Program-made: the position numbers and the translations under genes
Shown here: positions 6,382 through 14,639 of the stretch, in pieces
Layout of the letters: every line of letters begins with the position of its first letter
How positions within the stretch are numbered: position 1 is the first letter of the stretch
Notes under the pieces: model-generated
Told to the model about the DNA's origin: nothing
Seen by the model: the letters and a program-made list of their open reading frames with translations, nothing else
Database searches by the model: none
Assembly (NCBI GenBank): GCA_002308195.1
Contig: DBVU01000055.1
Span: forward strand, 1-22,123
From: Bacteroidales bacterium UBA1256
GTDB taxonomy: Bacteria; Bacteroidota; Bacteroidia; Bacteroidales; Paludibacteraceae
Direction of reading: 5' to 3'
DNA: 22,123 bases

Positions 6382-7299
6382 ATGAAGGGAATTATCTTAG
6401 CCGGCGGAAGCGCCACACGTCTCTATCCGCTCAGCAAGGCTATCAGCAAACAGATTATGCCTGTTTACGACAAACCGATGATCTACTACCCGCTGTCCAC
6501 TCTGATGATGGCCGGCATACGCGAAGTGTTGATAATCAGTACACCACGCGATCTACCTATGTTTGAAGAACTACTGGGCGACGGCAGCCGCATAGGTATG
6601 CGACTGGCATATAAGGTACAACAGGTGCCTAACGGTTTGGCACAGGCCTTTGTGTTGGGACGTGAGTTTCTGAATGGCGAACCCGGCTGCCTCATCCTGG
6701 GTGACAATATGTTCTACGGCCAGCATTTCAAGACCATGCTACGCGATGCAGCCGCATCGGTTGAGAGCGGCAAGGGAGCCTGCATCTTCGGCTACGAAGT
6801 GGCCGACCCGCGCGCCTACGGCGTAGTGGAGTTTGAGAAAGAACCTATGGCTGCATCGCCAGACGGCAAGGAGTCGAAAGTGATTCTGCGCGTGAAGAGT
6901 CTGGAGGAGAAACCGGCAGAACCGAAGAGCAACTACGCGGTGCCCGGTCTCTATTTCTACGATGCTACGGTATGCGAGAAAGCCGCAGTGCTGCAGCCCA
7001 GTGCTCGCGGCGAATATGAGATAACCGACCTGAACAAGATGTATCTAAGCGAGGGAACACTTCGGGTGAAACTCTTCAGCCGCGGTTTCGCTTGGCTCGA
7101 CACGGGCAACTGCGACAGTCTGCTGGAGGCCGGCAATTTCATCGCTACTATCCAGAATCGTCAGGGATTCTACGTCAGCTGTATCGAGGAGATAGCTTGG
7201 CGCAACGGTTGGATCAGCACCGACCAATTGGCTGCCCTCGGACGCGAGATGAAGACCGCCTATGGACGTTATTTGGAGCGCCTCGCAGAGCGAGGATAA
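6382..7299 (+). CDS. rfbA: Glucose-1-phosphate thymidylyltransferase
   Basis: The enzyme joins dTTP and glucose-1-phosphate to give dTDP-glucose, the first step toward dTDP-rhamnose and other deoxysugars of surface polysaccharides; it acts in the cytoplasm. The nucleotide-binding signature LAGGSATRLYP is at 6-16, followed by the family segments SKQIMPVYDKPMIYYPLSTL and NGLAQAF. A metal-binding Asp108 sits in ILGDNMFYG. At 305 residues it has the normal length. The partner genes rfbB, rfbC and rfbD are not next to it, so the pathway is split in this genome. It has its own promoter with an overlapping inverted repeat. Its stop codon sits at the edge of a small hairpin that begins the long repeat array downstream. 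Confidence 0.96.
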   Translation: MKGIILAGGSATRLYPLSKAISKQIMPVYDKPMIYYPLSTLMMAGIREVLIISTPRDLPMFEELLGDGSRIGMRLAYKVQQVPNGLAQAFVLGREFLNGEPGCLILGDNMFYGQHFKTMLRDAAASVESGKGACIFGYEVADPRAYGVVEFEKEPMAASPDGKESKVILRVKSLEEKPAEPKSNYAVPGLYFYDATVCEKAAVLQPSARGEYEITDLNKMYLSEGTLRVKLFSRGFAWLDTGNCDSLLEAGNFIATIQNRQGFYVSCIEEIAWRNGWISTDQLAALGREMKTAYGRYLERLAERG

Positions 7300-7475
7300 A
7301 GCGGCAAGCCGCGTTTAAAGGAGCTATGCTCCGTTTAGAAGTTTAAGGGTTTAGTGCAACCAAAGGTTGCGTTTATAAACAGCGCAGCGACTAAACAGCC
7401 CGTAGGGCGTAAACGCCGAAGGCACTAAACAGCGAAGCGCCTAAACGCCGAAGGCTCTAAACGGCGAAGCCTATA
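7281..7475. repeat. CTAAAC-linked mini-hairpin array, copy 2 (long)
   Basis: At least eight tiny hairpins follow each other, nearly all with 3-base loops: CCTCGC/GCGAGG (7281-7295, overlapping the rfbA 3' end), GCGGC/GCCGC (7301-7312), GGAGC/GCTCC (7320-7332), GCAACC/GGTTGC (7356-7370), GCCC/GGGC (7398-7408), GCC/GGC (7415-7423), GCC/GGC (7447-7455), GGC/GCC (7463-7471). Two 2-bp GC-GNA-GC motifs lie among them. Linkers are GTTTA in the left half and TAAAC in the right half, meeting at the palindrome GTTTATAAAC (7371-7380). Arm sequences vary while the architecture stays. There is no T run, so it is not a simple terminator. It fills most of the 217-base space between rfbA and the HTCS gene. 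Confidence 0.85.
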
Positions 7476-7516
7476 AACTCGAAAGAATTGAGATTTATTC
7501 TAAAACAGAGATACTT

Positions 7517-10500
7517 ATGAAAAAGCATTTCCTTCTGATTCTGTTTGCGGCAGTAAGCCTGGCGCTAACGGCACGTGAACACTATGTGATTCAGCACTAT
7601 TCGATACAGGATGGTATGAGTCAGAACACCGTCATGTCGATCCTGCAAGACAAGCAGGGCTACATGTGGTTTGGTACATGGGACGGTCTGAACCGTTTTG
7701 ACGGCTACACCTTCGAGGTATTCAAGGCCAGCGACAATGGTCAGGATGCCCAAGTGAACAACCGTGTGGATTTTATCTACGAGGATGAACAAGAGCGTAT
7801 ATGGTGGTTGACCTATAGCGGTCGATTCTTCCGTATGTCGGCTGACCGCAAGCACACCGAAGAGGTGAGTGTTGATTCGCTACCGGAAGATATGACCGAG
7901 ACACTGAACGCCCGCTTCAAACGTACCCAGGTTGATTCGCACGGCATCATCTGGCAGGCCGATGAGCACCAGGGTATCATGCGCTATCGTTACGGCCAGT
8001 GGAAACGCTTTACTCCTCCGTTGGACAAGCGCTATGCAGGTCGACTGCGTATCCACTTCTTCATGCTGGAGGATGCGCAAGGTCGTACATGGGTCAACCC
8101 GACCGGTGGCGGTTGGAGCTACTACGATTATGAGAAAGACGAACTGGTTTATCCGCTGCGCGGACTGACCAATATGATCCACACCGCCTATGTCGATCGC
8201 GAGGGACAGATGTGGATAGCCACCTATGACGGAGGTGTAGATTGTGTCAATATGGAGCCTGCTCCGTACGAACTGCACGATATGCGTAGCGCCCGCCGCG
8301 ACAACGGCGAGGTACGTGCTTTCGCTAGGAAGAAAGATGGTGGTTTCACCCCGCTGATCAAATCGCAGACGGATGTCTATTGTGCACTGGAGACTTCGCA
8401 CGGCATGATGTACGGAACCAAAGGGCACGGACTGAAGAACATCACCACAGGCGAGCATATGCCGACCAACAATCAGGACATCTACGACATCGAGGAGAGC
8501 CGATACGGAACGCTGTTTGTAGCTACCTATGGCGGTGGTGTCAATATCTTCCACTGGAATCGTCACACCGACAGTTACAATGCGCCGGTGGTAGTAGGTC
8601 CGGGAATGAAAGTGCGTGACATAGAGATAGTGGACAATACTATCTGGTGTGGAACGACCACGGGACTGATGCGCATTCAGATGCCGAAAATGGAGATGGA
8701 GGTGATTCCCAGCTATGATATACGTGCCGTCTACTATAGCAACGACAAGATTTGGCTGGGTACGTTCGGTGGCGGACTGATGGTATATGATCCGAACAAA
8801 CCCGAGGACGGCATCCAGCGTGTGGAGACTTTCCACGACATCATCCTCAGCATAGCCGGCGACGGAAAGAACCTGTGGTTCACATCGGAGAGCGACATCG
8901 CGCAGTACAATATACAGACCGGCGAACTGCACTACTATGATGCCTTGGCCAGCGAGCATAATGCCTACTTCACCGAGGCCGAGGCCGAGCGTCTGGCTAA
9001 TGGTACGATACTGTTCGGTTATTCCAACGGTTACGTCTCGTTCGACCCGTCGCGTGTACGCCGTTCGGAAACGGTGCCGCCGATGCATATCACTCGCTGC
9101 ACGAGCAACGACCAAGTGCTGGAAGGCGATACCATCGAACTGGAAGACGGCAGCAACCTGACCATCGAATATGCGGCTATCGAATATGTGGCAGCCGAAA
9201 AAATCGTCTATTTCTATCGCATGGACGGCGTGGACAAAGACTGGAGACACGCTCTGGATCAACGCCGCGTGACCTATACCAATCTGACCCACGGCCACTA
9301 TCAGTTCCACGTGCGCTCGACCAATCGTGAGGGTGCCGAGGTGGACAACGAGAAAGTGCTGACCATCATCGTTCATCGCCCATGGTGGCTGTCGTGGTGG
9401 GCAATACTATTCTATGCACTCATCATCGGCGTGCTGATATTCATCATACTGTACACCATCATCACCTTCACCCGTCTGCGCCAGAAAGTGCAAGTGGAGC
9501 AACAGGTAACGGATATCAAATTGCGCTTCTTCACCAATATCAGCCACGAGCTGCGTACTCCGCTGACGCTTATCATCGGTCCGGTGGAGAACATCTTGCA
9601 GACCGAGCGCATCAGCCAGTCGGTGCGTAACCAACTGGAACTGGTACAGAGCAATAGTCAACGTATGCTGCGCATGGTCAATCAGTTGCTCGAGTTCCGC
9701 AAGATACAGAACCAGAAGATGAAACTGAAAGTGCAGAAGACGCTGCTGATCGAACTGGCCGAAGAGACGAGTGCCAACTTCAAGAAAGAGGCGTACGACA
9801 AGCATATCAATTTCAGCATTGACAACCGCGCTGAAGATACCACCGTATGGGTCGATCGCGGACGTATGGATACCGTGCTGTGGAATCTGCTTAGCAATGC
9901 CTTCAAGTTCACTCCGTCGGGCAAGAGCATCACCGTCATCATCGATTCCAAACCGGGCTTCCTGACACTGGCCGTCAAGGATGAAGGAGTAGGTATTCCG
10001 TTGGAGAAACGTAGTCTGCTCTTCGAGCGTTTCGCCAGCAACAACGAGCTGAACGGCAATACCACTACCGGAACAGGTATTGGTATGAATCTGGTGAAGG
10101 AACTGGTAGATCTGCACCACGGTCATATTGAGGTAGAGAGCGAAGTGGGAGTAGGTACGACAATCACCATTCTGCTGCACACGGGCAAGGAGCATTTTGA
10201 CCATGATGTCGATTTCATTGCCGATGACCATAGTACAGAGCAAGCGCAGGCCTCCATCACGCTGGAAGATAAACTCGAGCAACTGGAGCAGGAACCGAGC
10301 AACAACCGTCGTACGATCCTCGTAGTTGATGACAGCCAAGATATGCGCCAGTTCCTGGCAGGCATGTTGAGCCACGACTACAATATCGTTACCGCCGAAG
10401 ACGGTGAAGAGGCCGAGCGTATACTGCGCACCCAACAGATAGACGTTGTAGTGACCGACCTGATGATGCCTAAGGTAGATGGACTGGAACTGACGCAGTT

Positions 10501-11077
10501 TATCAAGAAAAATCCGGACTTGGATTATATACCGGTTATCCTGCTGACTGCCAAAACGGCCATCGAGAGTCGCCTGTCGGCACTGGAGTATGGCGCAGAT
10601 GACTACGTAACCAAACCGTTCGAACCCGAATATCTGAAGGCACGTGTACGCAATATCATCTCACGCCGCGACCAGATGGAGCAGAGCTATCGTCAGCGCC
10701 TGATGCGTCTGGAGCCGCAGAAGAGCGACGAACAGGTACCGGGCGATGCCTTCCTGGCGAAATTGCTTGACATCATGGAGAAACAGATGGACAACAATAC
10801 CCTGACCGTAGATGAACTGGTTGACGAGATGGGTATGGGACGTACCGTCTTCTTCAACAAACTGAAGAGCATGACCGGTCTCAGTCCGGTTGAGTTCATC
10901 CGCGAGATGCGTATCAAACGTGCGGCGCAACTGCTGGAAGAACGCCAGTACAACATCACCGAAGTAACCTATATGGTCGGTATGAACGACTCGCGCTATT
11001 TCGCTAAGTGCTTCAAGAATACCTATGGTGTGACGCCGAGCGAATACCGCCGGTCGGTACTGGAAAAAAAGGATTAG
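7517..11077 (+). CDS. Hybrid two-component system sensor/response regulator (HTCS)
   Basis: One 1186-residue polypeptide joins sensor and transcription factor. After a signal peptide (1-19) come Reg_prop beta-propeller repeats (about 20-530, e.g. MWFGTWDGLNRFDG), a Y_Y_Y domain (about 545-620) and one membrane helix (about 625-648). The cytoplasmic part has HisKA with phospho-acceptor His677 in ISHELRTP, an HATPase (N-box NLLSNAFKF near 790, GTGIGMNL near 853), a receiver with Asp981 in VTDLMMP, and an AraC-type DNA-binding domain (about 1080-1182). Such proteins usually sense a sugar in the periplasm and switch on polysaccharide-use loci. I count about 11 propeller blades, fewer than the 14 usual for this class. 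No susC/susD or glycosidase genes are near. The genes downstream are envelope genes, possibly in the same transcript. No consensus promoter was found upstream. Confidence 0.95.
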   Translation: MKKHFLLILFAAVSLALTAREHYVIQHYSIQDGMSQNTVMSILQDKQGYMWFGTWDGLNRFDGYTFEVFKASDNGQDAQVNNRVDFIYEDEQERIWWLTYSGRFFRMSADRKHTEEVSVDSLPEDMTETLNARFKRTQVDSHGIIWQADEHQGIMRYRYGQWKRFTPPLDKRYAGRLRIHFFMLEDAQGRTWVNPTGGGWSYYDYEKDELVYPLRGLTNMIHTAYVDREGQMWIATYDGGVDCVNMEPAPYELHDMRSARRDNGEVRAFARKKDGGFTPLIKSQTDVYCALETSHGMMYGTKGHGLKNITTGEHMPTNNQDIYDIEESRYGTLFVATYGGGVNIFHWNRHTDSYNAPVVVGPGMKVRDIEIVDNTIWCGTTTGLMRIQMPKMEMEVIPSYDIRAVYYSNDKIWLGTFGGGLMVYDPNKPEDGIQRVETFHDIILSIAGDGKNLWFTSESDIAQYNIQTGELHYYDALASEHNAYFTEAEAERLANGTILFGYSNGYVSFDPSRVRRSETVPPMHITRCTSNDQVLEGDTIELEDGSNLTIEYAAIEYVAAEKIVYFYRMDGVDKDWRHALDQRRVTYTNLTHGHYQFHVRSTNREGAEVDNEKVLTIIVHRPWWLSWWAILFYALIIGVLIFIILYTIITFTRLRQKVQVEQQVTDIKLRFFTNISHELRTPLTLIIGPVENILQTERISQSVRNQLELVQSNSQRMLRMVNQLLEFRKIQNQKMKLKVQKTLLIELAEETSANFKKEAYDKHINFSIDNRAEDTTVWVDRGRMDTVLWNLLSNAFKFTPSGKSITVIIDSKPGFLTLAVKDEGVGIPLEKRSLLFERFASNNELNGNTTTGTGIGMNLVKELVDLHHGHIEVESEVGVGTTITILLHTGKEHFDHDVDFIADDHSTEQAQASITLEDKLEQLEQEPSNNRRTILVVDDSQDMRQFLAGMLSHDYNIVTAEDGEEAERILRTQQIDVVVTDLMMPKVDGLELTQFIKKNPDLDYIPVILLTAKTAIESRLSALEYGADDYVTKPFEPEYLKARVRNIISRRDQMEQSYRQRLMRLEPQKSDEQVPGDAFLAKLLDIMEKQMDNNTLTVDELVDEMGMGRTVFFNKLKSMTGLSPVEFIREMRIKRAAQLLEERQYNITEVTYMVGMNDSRYFAKCFKNTYGVTPSEYRRSVLEKKD

Positions 11078-11114
11078 TGGTTAGTGGTTAGTGGTTAGTG
11101 GTTAGTGGTTAGAG
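11073..11114. repeat. Heptamer tract (GTTAGTG) spanning the stop and start of two genes
   Basis: Units ATTAGTG (11073-11079), four exact GTTAGTG (11080-11107) and GTTAGAG (11108-11114). The first unit contains the TAG stop of the HTCS gene (11075-11077). The base after the last unit begins the GTG start of the next gene. The whole 37-base spacer is repeat. The reverse complement (CACTAAC) is the unit seen at 101-128. Confidence 0.95.
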
Positions 11115-11636
11115 GTGAAAGGGAAGATTCTGGTTATAGGATTGTTGGCATGTGTGCTGATGAGTTGCGGAGGAAAGGGTCCGCAGCGTCCGAGCACATG
11201 GTTAGGGCGCGAACCCGAACCGGATAGCGCCACGCTGGCCTTGCTCGAACTGAATCAGCAACTGGCTATTGCTGCCGACGCCGAACTGCTACGCATGGCT
11301 CAGGAGAGCGACGAGACGTATGCCCTCTACGACGGCGGTGCGTGGGTGTGCATACTGGACAAAGGCGATACCACTTCGCCCGCCGTGATGCGTGACGAGG
11401 AATGCGTCGTACGGCTGAGTACGTACAACCTGAGCGGACAACTGCTGACCGACGTAGAACAGCCATGGCGCATCGGTCGCTACGAACTGCCGCTGGCCGT
11501 CGACCGCAATATCACCAATTGGAACCACCATAGCCGTGTACGTATACTGGCGCCGTGGTACTCCGCCTACGGACTGAAAGGGACGGACGATATACCGCCC
11601 TACGAAAATGTAATTATAGAAATAGAGATACACTAG
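11115..11636 (+). CDS. FKBP-like lipoprotein
   Basis: This 173-residue protein has a lipoprotein signal (lipobox LMSC, Cys18), so it is anchored in a membrane facing the periplasm or outside. Its C-terminus, RVRILAPWYSAYGLKG followed by DIPPYENVIIEIEI, matches the end of FKBP peptidyl-prolyl isomerase domains (P-x-x-x-AYG ... IPP ... hydrophobic strand). The rest is divergent, so isomerase activity is uncertain. The start is GTG, placed at the end of a heptamer tract. The alternative of a later start would lose the signal peptide. Its stop codon is directly followed by the ATG of a second FKBP-like lipoprotein. It is probably a folding factor or structural relative in the envelope. Confidence 0.82.
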   Translation: MKGKILVIGLLACVLMSCGGKGPQRPSTWLGREPEPDSATLALLELNQQLAIAADAELLRMAQESDETYALYDGGAWVCILDKGDTTSPAVMRDEECVVRLSTYNLSGQLLTDVEQPWRIGRYELPLAVDRNITNWNHHSRVRILAPWYSAYGLKGTDDIPPYENVIIEIEIH

Positions 11637-12215
11637 ATGAAACAACATGTATTGCTCGCGTTGGTCGGACTGACGATGATTGTCACCGGCTGTACGCAAA
11701 ACACCTATTCGCGTCTGCGAGACAAAGAGGACAAACTGATAGCCAACTATATTCGTCGTAACGGGCTCAACATACTCAAGGAAGAGCCTGCGGCGGACTA
11801 TGTATGGGGCGAGAAGGATTTTCTGCTCGTGCCCGGCTACGACAACTACTATTTCCATCTGCGTCATCGCGGCGACTCTGTACGCATCGATTCTATTAGT
11901 CACGATCGCATCGATACCGTGGATCTGACCATCGAACCCAATGCGCTGATAGTGCTGCGCTACAAGCAGTTTGCCCTGACCGAGAATGCCGATACGCTTA
12001 GCTATTGGACTACGCTCGACCAGGCCTATCCATATGAATTCCACTACGGCAACATGGCCGACTGCGAGGCTGCAGGATGGCATCTGGCTGTGCGCTATAT
12101 GAAGTATCCTGACTCGGAGTGCGAGATCATCCAACCCAGCAAGATGGGCTTCTCCGAAGAGCAGAACAGCGTAACGCCGTACGGCTACATAATGAAAATC
12201 AAAGTGAAGCAATAA
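11637..12215 (+). CDS. DUF4827-type lipoprotein (FKBP-like)
   Basis: The 192-residue product has a lipoprotein signal (lipobox VTGC, Cys19). The C-terminal half, with GWHLAVRYMK, PSKMGF and VTPYGYIMKIKV, fits the DUF4827 family of Bacteroidetes lipoproteins, which I recall as related to FKBP folds and found beside the phosphoglucosamine mutase gene. That neighbourhood is repeated here: the mutase gene starts 3 bases after this stop. There is no gap to the upstream FKBP-like lipoprotein, so the pair is probably translationally coupled. Enzyme activity is not shown by the sequence. Confidence 0.82.
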   Translation: MKQHVLLALVGLTMIVTGCTQNTYSRLRDKEDKLIANYIRRNGLNILKEEPAADYVWGEKDFLLVPGYDNYYFHLRHRGDSVRIDSISHDRIDTVDLTIEPNALIVLRYKQFALTENADTLSYWTTLDQAYPYEFHYGNMADCEAAGWHLAVRYMKYPDSECEIIQPSKMGFSEEQNSVTPYGYIMKIKVKQ

Positions 12216-12218
12216 GAG

Positions 12219-13589
12219 ATGAGTTTAGTTAAGAGTATTTCCGGTATTCGCGGCACTATAGGTGGTCGCGTAGGTGAGGGCCTCAATCCCGTAGATATCG
12301 TTCGTTTTACAGCCGCTTATGCTACGCAGCGCCGTGCGGCACTGCCCGACAACAACAAGATAGTGGTGGGGCGCGATGCGCGACTGAGCGGACAGATGGT
12401 GGAGCAGATAGTATGCGGCACACTGATGGGGATGGGGTACGACGTGGTCAACATAGGTCTGGCCACGACACCTACTACCGAACTGGCCGTTACGGGCGAA
12501 AAAGCCGCAGGAGGCATCATACTGACGGCCAGCCATAATCCCAAGCAATGGAATGCACTCAAACTGCTGAACGAGCGCGGTGAGTTTCTCAACGACAAAG
12601 AGGGCAAGGGTGTGCTGGCGATAGCCGAAGCCGAGGATTTCAGTTTTGCAGAAGTGGACACGCTGGGTCGTATGACGAGCAAGGATTATCTGCCCTACCA
12701 CGTAGAGCAAGTGTTGGGCCTGAAACTAGTAGATGCAGGCGCTATCGCCCGTCGCAATTTCACCGTGGCTATCGATTGCGTTAACTCGGTGGGCGGACTG
12801 GCTATACCCGCTATGCTGAGGGCGCTGGGAGTGAAGAATATCATCGAACTCAACTGTACGCCCGACGGACGATTCCCGCATAACCCCGAACCACTGCCGC
12901 AACATCTGACCGAGATCAGCAATCTGCTGCGTGACGGCAAGGCCGATGTGGGATTTGTAGTAGATCCGGATGTGGACCGACTGGCTATCATCTGCGAGAA
13001 TGGTGATATGTTCGGCGAGGAATATACGTTGGTCAGCGTAGCTGATTATGTGCTAAGTCATACCGTTGGCAATACGGTGAGCAATCTCTCCTCCAGCCGT
13101 GCGCTGCGCGACGTGACGCGTGCCCATGGCGGACAATATAGCGCTGCCGCAGTAGGCGAAGTTAATGTGGTAGCAGAGATGAAGCGCGTAGGTGCCGTCA
13201 TCGGCGGAGAAGGCAATGGTGGAGTGATCTATCCCGAGTGCCACTACGGCCGCGACGCACTGGTAGGCGTTGCGCTCTTCCTATCTATGTTGGCTCACAC
13301 CGACCGCCGCGTGAGTGAGATACGCAAGACCCTACCCGAATACTCGATCAGCAAGAACCGTATCGACCTGACGCCCGATACCGACGTAGATGCTATCCTG
13401 GCACGCGTGAAAGAACTCTATCGCAATGAGCAGGTGGACGATCGCGACGGTGTGAAGATAGATTTCCGGGAAGGTTGGGTCCATCTTCGCAAGAGCAATA
13501 CCGAACCTATCATCCGTGTCTATTCAGAGGCTGCCACCATGGACGAAGCCAACCAATTGGCTCAGCGTGTGATGGCTATGGTTCATTGA
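12219..13589 (+). CDS. glmM: Phosphoglucosamine mutase (phosphohexomutase family)
   Basis: GlmM converts glucosamine-6-phosphate to glucosamine-1-phosphate on the way to UDP-GlcNAc, the precursor of peptidoglycan and lipid A. The 456-residue protein has the four family loops: phospho-serine Ser105 in LTASHNP, metal loop DPDVDR (249-254), sugar-specificity loop GEGNGG (330-335) and phosphate loop RKSNTEP near 430. The metal loop is DPDVDR rather than the DGDGDR of E. coli GlmM, as in a broader phosphohexomutase subgroup, so phosphoglucomutase or phosphomannomutase activity is possible. Gene context (DUF4827 lipoprotein upstream, surE and lpxB region downstream) supports the glmM call. It starts 3 bases after the upstream stop. 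Confidence 0.92.
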   Translation: MSLVKSISGIRGTIGGRVGEGLNPVDIVRFTAAYATQRRAALPDNNKIVVGRDARLSGQMVEQIVCGTLMGMGYDVVNIGLATTPTTELAVTGEKAAGGIILTASHNPKQWNALKLLNERGEFLNDKEGKGVLAIAEAEDFSFAEVDTLGRMTSKDYLPYHVEQVLGLKLVDAGAIARRNFTVAIDCVNSVGGLAIPAMLRALGVKNIIELNCTPDGRFPHNPEPLPQHLTEISNLLRDGKADVGFVVDPDVDRLAIICENGDMFGEEYTLVSVADYVLSHTVGNTVSNLSSSRALRDVTRAHGGQYSAAAVGEVNVVAEMKRVGAVIGGEGNGGVIYPECHYGRDALVGVALFLSMLAHTDRRVSEIRKTLPEYSISKNRIDLTPDTDVDAILARVKELYRNEQVDDRDGVKIDFREGWVHLRKSNTEPIIRVYSEAATMDEANQLAQRVMAMVH

Positions 13590-13590
13590 T

Positions 13591-13619
13591 CCCTAAACAC
13601 TAAACGCTAAACACCAAAC
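13591..13619. repeat. Heptamer tract (CACTAAA) between glmM and surE
   Basis: Units CCCTAAA, CACTAAA, CGCTAAA and CACCAAA run from 13591 to 13618. The next unit in phase is CATGAAT, which contains the surE ATG at 13620. The tract fills the 30-base spacer except for one base after the glmM stop. Confidence 0.92.
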
Positions 13620-14366
13620 ATGAATATCGTTGTAGTTAATGACGACGGTTGGGGAACGGCAGGTATCCGCCTGCTAGCCCGCGAGATGACTCGTCTGGGA
13701 AAGGTCACTGTAGTGGCGCCCGACGGGCCGCGCAGCGGTAGCGGAGCATGCATCACCGTGACGCAACCTATGACGCTGCGTCGCATAGACGAGCAGGACC
13801 TGAATGGCGCCGAGGTATATGTGACCAACGGCTCGCCTGCCGATTGCGTCAAACTGGCACGCGAAGTGCTCTTCCGCGATCGCCCTATCGATCTATTGGT
13901 ATCCGGAATCAATCATGGTAGCAATGCGGGTATCAACGTTATCTATTCCGGCACGATGGGGGCTTGTATGGTAGCCGCAGAGAAGGGGATTCCCGCTGTA
14001 GGATGGTCAATCAACAGTCATGAGATGGACGTCGATCTGCATTGGTTGCAACCCTTCCTATATGACGTTACCAAACACCTATTGGACGAAGGTTTTCCTC
14101 CCCGTACGTGCTACAATATCAATGCGCCTGTGGGCGAGATTGAGGGCATGAGTTGGACGCGTCAGTGCTGCTGCCACTGGCAGAATGAACTGGTAACGGC
14201 CGTGGACGAGCCCGTTCCAGCCGACTGCCTGGGCGTATGGCGACTGGCGGGTGAGTTTGTCAACGATGAGCCGGCTGCTACCGATACCGATATTTGGGCC
14301 ATGGAGCATCAGCTGCTCTCTATAGCTCCTACTACGATTGACCTAACGGCCTATGGATCGCTTTGA
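13620..14366 (+). CDS. surE: 5'/3'-nucleotidase SurE
   Basis: SurE removes phosphate from nucleoside monophosphates and is a stationary-phase survival protein in E. coli; it is cytoplasmic and metal-dependent. The metal site is visible: Asp8 and Asp9 in VNDDG, Ser39 in APDGPRSGSG and Asn98 in VSGINHGSNAG. The GSPADCV and YSGTMGA segments are typical of the family. At 248 residues it has normal length. The start codon is embedded in phase in the heptamer tract. The 3' end overlaps the next gene by 14 bases. Confidence 0.95.
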   Translation: MNIVVVNDDGWGTAGIRLLAREMTRLGKVTVVAPDGPRSGSGACITVTQPMTLRRIDEQDLNGAEVYVTNGSPADCVKLAREVLFRDRPIDLLVSGINHGSNAGINVIYSGTMGACMVAAEKGIPAVGWSINSHEMDVDLHWLQPFLYDVTKHLLDEGFPPRTCYNINAPVGEIEGMSWTRQCCCHWQNELVTAVDEPVPADCLGVWRLAGEFVNDEPAATDTDIWAMEHQLLSIAPTTIDLTAYGSL

Positions 14367-14631
14367 TCGCTACTGGATAGGTATTCTGGTCGGCCTCATA
14401 CTGCCGGCTGCGTTTGCACTCACCTATATCGAGGTGATGAATCTCTGGTACCCCCTGCAGACTTTACAGTTCGAAGCAGGAGGCGTGCTGAGCAAACTGC
14501 TGCTGGTCAGTGTTTTTCCTGACTTGGCACTGATTTTCGTATTCTATACTACAGACACATGGCGCCTGAGTAAAGGTGTACTCATAGGCGCCATGCCGTA
14601 TATATTAGCAGCGTTGCTAATATCTATGTGA
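14353..14631 (+). CDS. Small membrane protein of unknown function
   Basis: The 92-residue protein has three hydrophobic stretches (about 7-29, 47-66, 74-92) that should cross the membrane. I recognise no family. It overlaps surE by 14 bases in another frame, which suggests translational coupling. Its stop lies 8 bases from the stop of the convergent lipoprotein gene, and the lpxB found on the opposite strand is a few genes away. Overlap and hydrophobicity make it a likely real gene. Confidence 0.75.
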   Translation: MDRFDRYWIGILVGLILPAAFALTYIEVMNLWYPLQTLQFEAGGVLSKLLLVSVFPDLALIFVFYTTDTWRLSKGVLIGAMPYILAALLISM

Positions 14632-14639
14632 GGAAGCGA

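Noticed and set aside
7301..7475. CRISPR array
   Set aside because: Repeated linkers are only 5-7 bases, the intervals are themselves hairpins of varying length, and no cas genes are present.
7880..9376. Antisense frame of nearly 500 codons inside the HTCS gene
   Set aside because: The sense frame encodes clear propeller repeats. The antisense product is low in recognisable features and rich in His/Ile/Val typical of reverse-strand translation.
12717..14631. A surface-polysaccharide or mobile island around glmM and surE
   Set aside because: All genes here are ordinary core genes in an expected Bacteroidales neighbourhood, with no integrase, transposase or composition shift.
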